A DNA stretch of 7,286 nt from Actinomycetospora sp. (lineage in GTDB: Bacteria; Actinomycetota; Actinomycetes; Mycobacteriales; Pseudonocardiaceae). Below, piece by piece: positions 5,810 through 7,286 of this stretch (the stretch's first letter is position 1; each line of letters opens with the position of its first letter). The notes below the pieces were generated by a model, which made no database searches, had not been told where the DNA came from, and saw only the letters and a program-made list of their open reading frames with translations. The DNA lies in assembly GCA_025925615.1 (NCBI GenBank), contig JAICLN010000215.1, positions 1-7,286 on the forward strand, given 5' to 3'. The position numbers and the translations under genes were made by a program.

Positions 5810-6868
5810 TCAGGCCGGGGTGAACGCGTAGCGGCTGCCGACCGCGCCGGGCACGAACGCGTCCCCGAGCTCCTGGGCCAGGCGCATCTGGGCGCGCCAC
5901 CCCGTGCAGTGGGCGGGGACGAGGACGTCGGGCGCGAGGTCGACCAGCGCCGCGACCGTCGGCTCGATGATCTGCTCGAAGCCCGGCCCTGTCAGGTGCA
6001 GCCCGCCGAGGAGGGCGTGCAGGCGGTCGGCGCCGGTGAGCCGCATCGCGTGCCGCGCGATGTTGACCGCCCCGGCGTGCCCGCACCCGGTGAGCACGAC
6101 GAGCCCGCGGTCGCGGACATTCACCACGAGCGCCTGGTCGTCGACGATCCACGGGTCCGGGCGCCAGGCCTCGTCCACGAACGCCTCGTGGAAGGCCATG
6201 CCCTGCTCGAACTCCGTCGTCCGGTCGACCTCCCCGGTGACGAGCACGCTGCCGTCGAGCAGGAACGAGGGCTCGCGGCGCTCCACGAGCTCGATGCCGT
6301 CGCCCGTGAGCGCGGCCCGGTCGAGCAGGGGCATCACGAACGGCTCGCCCCCGGGCGGGGCGAGCCGGCGGCGGGTGAACGCGACCGGGTGCAGGACGAG
6401 CGGGCTCGGCGCCCGGCCCAGCCAGCGCTCCAGCCCCGGGAAGCCGCCGGTGTGGTCGACGTGACCGTGCGAGAGGACCACGGCGCCGATGTCGGACGGG
6501 TCGACCCCGAGACGGCGGCCGTTGGTCGCCATGCCGTCGAGGGAGACGCCGGTGTCGAAGAGCAGCGTGTGGTCGTGCCCGCCCGTCGTGACGGTGACCA
6601 GTGCGGAGAACCCGTGCTCGGCCACCAGCCCCGCGCGCGTCGTGCGGTCGACGTACTGGGCGGCGTCGACGAGCTCGCCGTTGCCGAGGCGGGCGCGGGT
6701 CGCGACGCCGGTGTTCGCCAGCAGTGCGTCGAAGGAGTTGTCGACGAGCACCGTGATCCGCAGGGCGTCGACCGGCTCGAGGGCGATCGGATCGACGGCC
6801 GCTCCGGCGGCGGGGCGCGGTGCGGCGAACGCGACGGCGGCGGGGTCGGTCCCGGTCTCGGTGCACAC
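5810..6868 (-). CDS. Metallo-beta-lactamase-fold hydrolase, COG1237 type
   Basis: With the GTG at 6868 the protein has 352 residues. An MBL core begins near residue 38 (ITVLVDN). Metal-site motifs are LFDTG (103-107), SHGHVDH (133-139), TGCGHAG (260-266, H264), GGLH (288-291, H291) and PAHCTGW (318-324, H320). The last three together are the hallmark of COG1237, the group often labelled 7,8-dihydropterin-6-yl-methyl-aminobenzene-phosphate synthase after archaeal members. In bacteria that label is rarely proven, so I call only a metal-dependent, probably cytosolic hydrolase. No signal peptide or membrane helix is seen. The start is uncertain: a GTG at 6886 would add six residues, neither has a clear ribosome site, and a leaderless message is possible. 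The frame stays open to 7246, but that extension would lie antisense to the GAF gene and has no homology-like sequence. First gene of a likely operon with the reductase. Confidence 0.9.
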   Translation of the reverse strand: MCTETGTDPAAVAFAAPRPAAGAAVDPIALEPVDALRITVLVDNSFDALLANTGVATRARLGNGELVDAAQYVDRTTRAGLVAEHGFSALVTVTTGGHDHTLLFDTGVSLDGMATNGRRLGVDPSDIGAVVLSHGHVDHTGGFPGLERWLGRAPSPLVLHPVAFTRRRLAPPGGEPFVMPLLDRAALTGDGIELVERREPSFLLDGSVLVTGEVDRTTEFEQGMAFHEAFVDEAWRPDPWIVDDQALVVNVRDRGLVVLTGCGHAGAVNIARHAMRLTGADRLHALLGGLHLTGPGFEQIIEPTVAALVDLAPDVLVPAHCTGWRAQMRLAQELGDAFVPGAVGSRYAFTPA

Positions 6869-7033
6869 GGTTCCGAATCGTCGCACCCCCGCGCGCCGTG
6901 ATCGAGACTCGTGGGGACCCGTGCACGAGGGCGCGGGGGCATCGATGGGCGAGTGCGGGGTACGGGTGGTGCGATGAGGCCGGACTCCGGGAGACCCGGG
7001 ACGTCCGGGCGACCGGAGGGAGAGTTCGACGCG
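6869..7033. promoter_or_regulatory. Divergent intergenic region between hydrolase and GAF-protein genes
   Basis: Two genes diverge from this 165-base stretch (105 bases if the GAF protein starts at 6974), so it should hold a promoter for each. I cannot identify convincing -35/-10 hexamers. A weak inverted repeat CTCGTG/CACGAG (6908-6913 and 6924-6929) lies near its middle and could bind a regulator, but it is short. Confidence 0.4.
7018..7024 (+). promoter_or_regulatory. Ribosome binding site favouring the ATG at 7034
   Basis: GGGAGAG, within the purine-rich run 7015-7024, stands about nine bases before the ATG at 7034. The alternative ATG at 6974 has no comparable site, which is why the later start is preferred. 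Confidence 0.45.
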
Positions 7034-7286
7034 ATGCCGGTGGAGGCGTTCGACGAGGTCTCCTCGCTCGCCGCCGAGATCGCCGAGGCGCCGCTCGCCC
7101 TGGTCTGTGAGGTGGGTGGCGGTCGCGCCGTCTGGCGGGGCGTCGCCGGAGCCCACGCGGTCGACGCCCCGGGACTCGAGACCCCGGTGATGGACAGCGT
7201 CTGCGCTCTGGTCGTCGACGCCGACGGACCCGTCGTCGTCGCCCACACCGCGGCCGACGTCGCGTCGGCCGGCCGCGGCGTCGTCG
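7034..7286 (+). CDS. GAF-domain sensory protein, 3' end missing
   Basis: A frame that is open to the right edge encodes 84 visible residues. FDEVSSLAAEIAEAPLALVC, then WRGVAG, LETPVMDSVCALVVD and GPVVVAHTAADV follow the usual order of a GAF domain (start helix, first strands, the ETPxxxSxC helix segment, then the 'xPLVVxDxxxD' strand). GAF domains bind small ligands or cofactors and sit in front of histidine kinase, PP2C/SpoIIE phosphatase, diguanylate cyclase or ANTAR output domains; the output domain here lies beyond the window. An in-frame ATG at 6974 would add 20 residues (rich in Gly, Pro and Arg), but 7034 has the better ribosome site. Divergent from the hydrolase operon. The domain call rests on pattern recognition only. 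Confidence 0.75.
   Translation, partial: MPVEAFDEVSSLAAEIAEAPLALVCEVGGGRAVWRGVAGAHAVDAPGLETPVMDSVCALVVDADGPVVVAHTAADVASAGRGVV

Noticed and set aside
6908..6929. CTCGTG/CACGAG inverted repeat as an operator
   Set aside because: Only six pairs with a 10-base spacer, too weak for a call of its own; noted within the divergent region.
6869..7246. N-terminal extension of the MBL hydrolase to an ATG near 7246 (478 residues)
   Set aside because: The extension has no recognisable family sequence, lies antisense to the GAF gene, and would make the protein much longer than needed for the fold.

Overview
The window is very GC-rich (clearly above 70% by eye, with nearly every third codon position G or C). 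It has GTG starts and proteins with typical actinobacterial wording. I infer a high-GC actinomycete, probably of the Pseudonocardia/Actinomycetospora type; the genus is a guess.

Layout, left to right: (1) The 3' two thirds of a MoeZ/MoeBR-type gene (ThiF/MoeB adenylyltransferase plus rhodanese), + strand, cut by the left edge. (2) A 387-base intergenic stretch that opens with two consecutive hairpins sharing the core CGAGTGGAC. (3) One very long + strand gene (1178-5158, 1326 codons) that fuses three enzymes: a NodB-type polysaccharide deacetylase, a processive family-2 glycosyltransferase, and an acyltransferase-3 membrane domain, followed by a 240-residue Pro/Arg-rich tail. (4) A convergent gap with a hairpin, then a two-gene - strand operon: a COG1237-type metallo-beta-lactamase-fold hydrolase followed after 28 bases by a RibD-C/DHFR-like reductase. 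(5) A short divergent promoter region, and the start of a + strand GAF-domain protein cut by the right edge.

The centrepiece is the fused gene. Its three domains match the three membrane or surface steps of poly-N-acetylglucosamine export in staphylococci (IcaA polymerase, IcaB deacetylase, IcaC acyltransferase-family protein). The first two also match NodB and NodC of rhizobial chitooligosaccharide synthesis. I infer that one polypeptide polymerises an N-acetylhexosamine glycan from the cytosol, extrudes it, de-N-acetylates it outside, and may O-acylate it. All key catalytic residues of the deacetylase and the polymerase are present. The linker between polymerase and acyltransferase carries a perfect 11-bp inverted repeat that looks like an inserted repeat element and lies where the third domain was joined.

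The other genes look like ordinary housekeeping or accessory functions: sulfur-carrier activation (MoeZ), two small metabolic enzymes of unknown substrate, and a sensory protein. I see no tRNA, rRNA, CRISPR array, transposase or phage gene.
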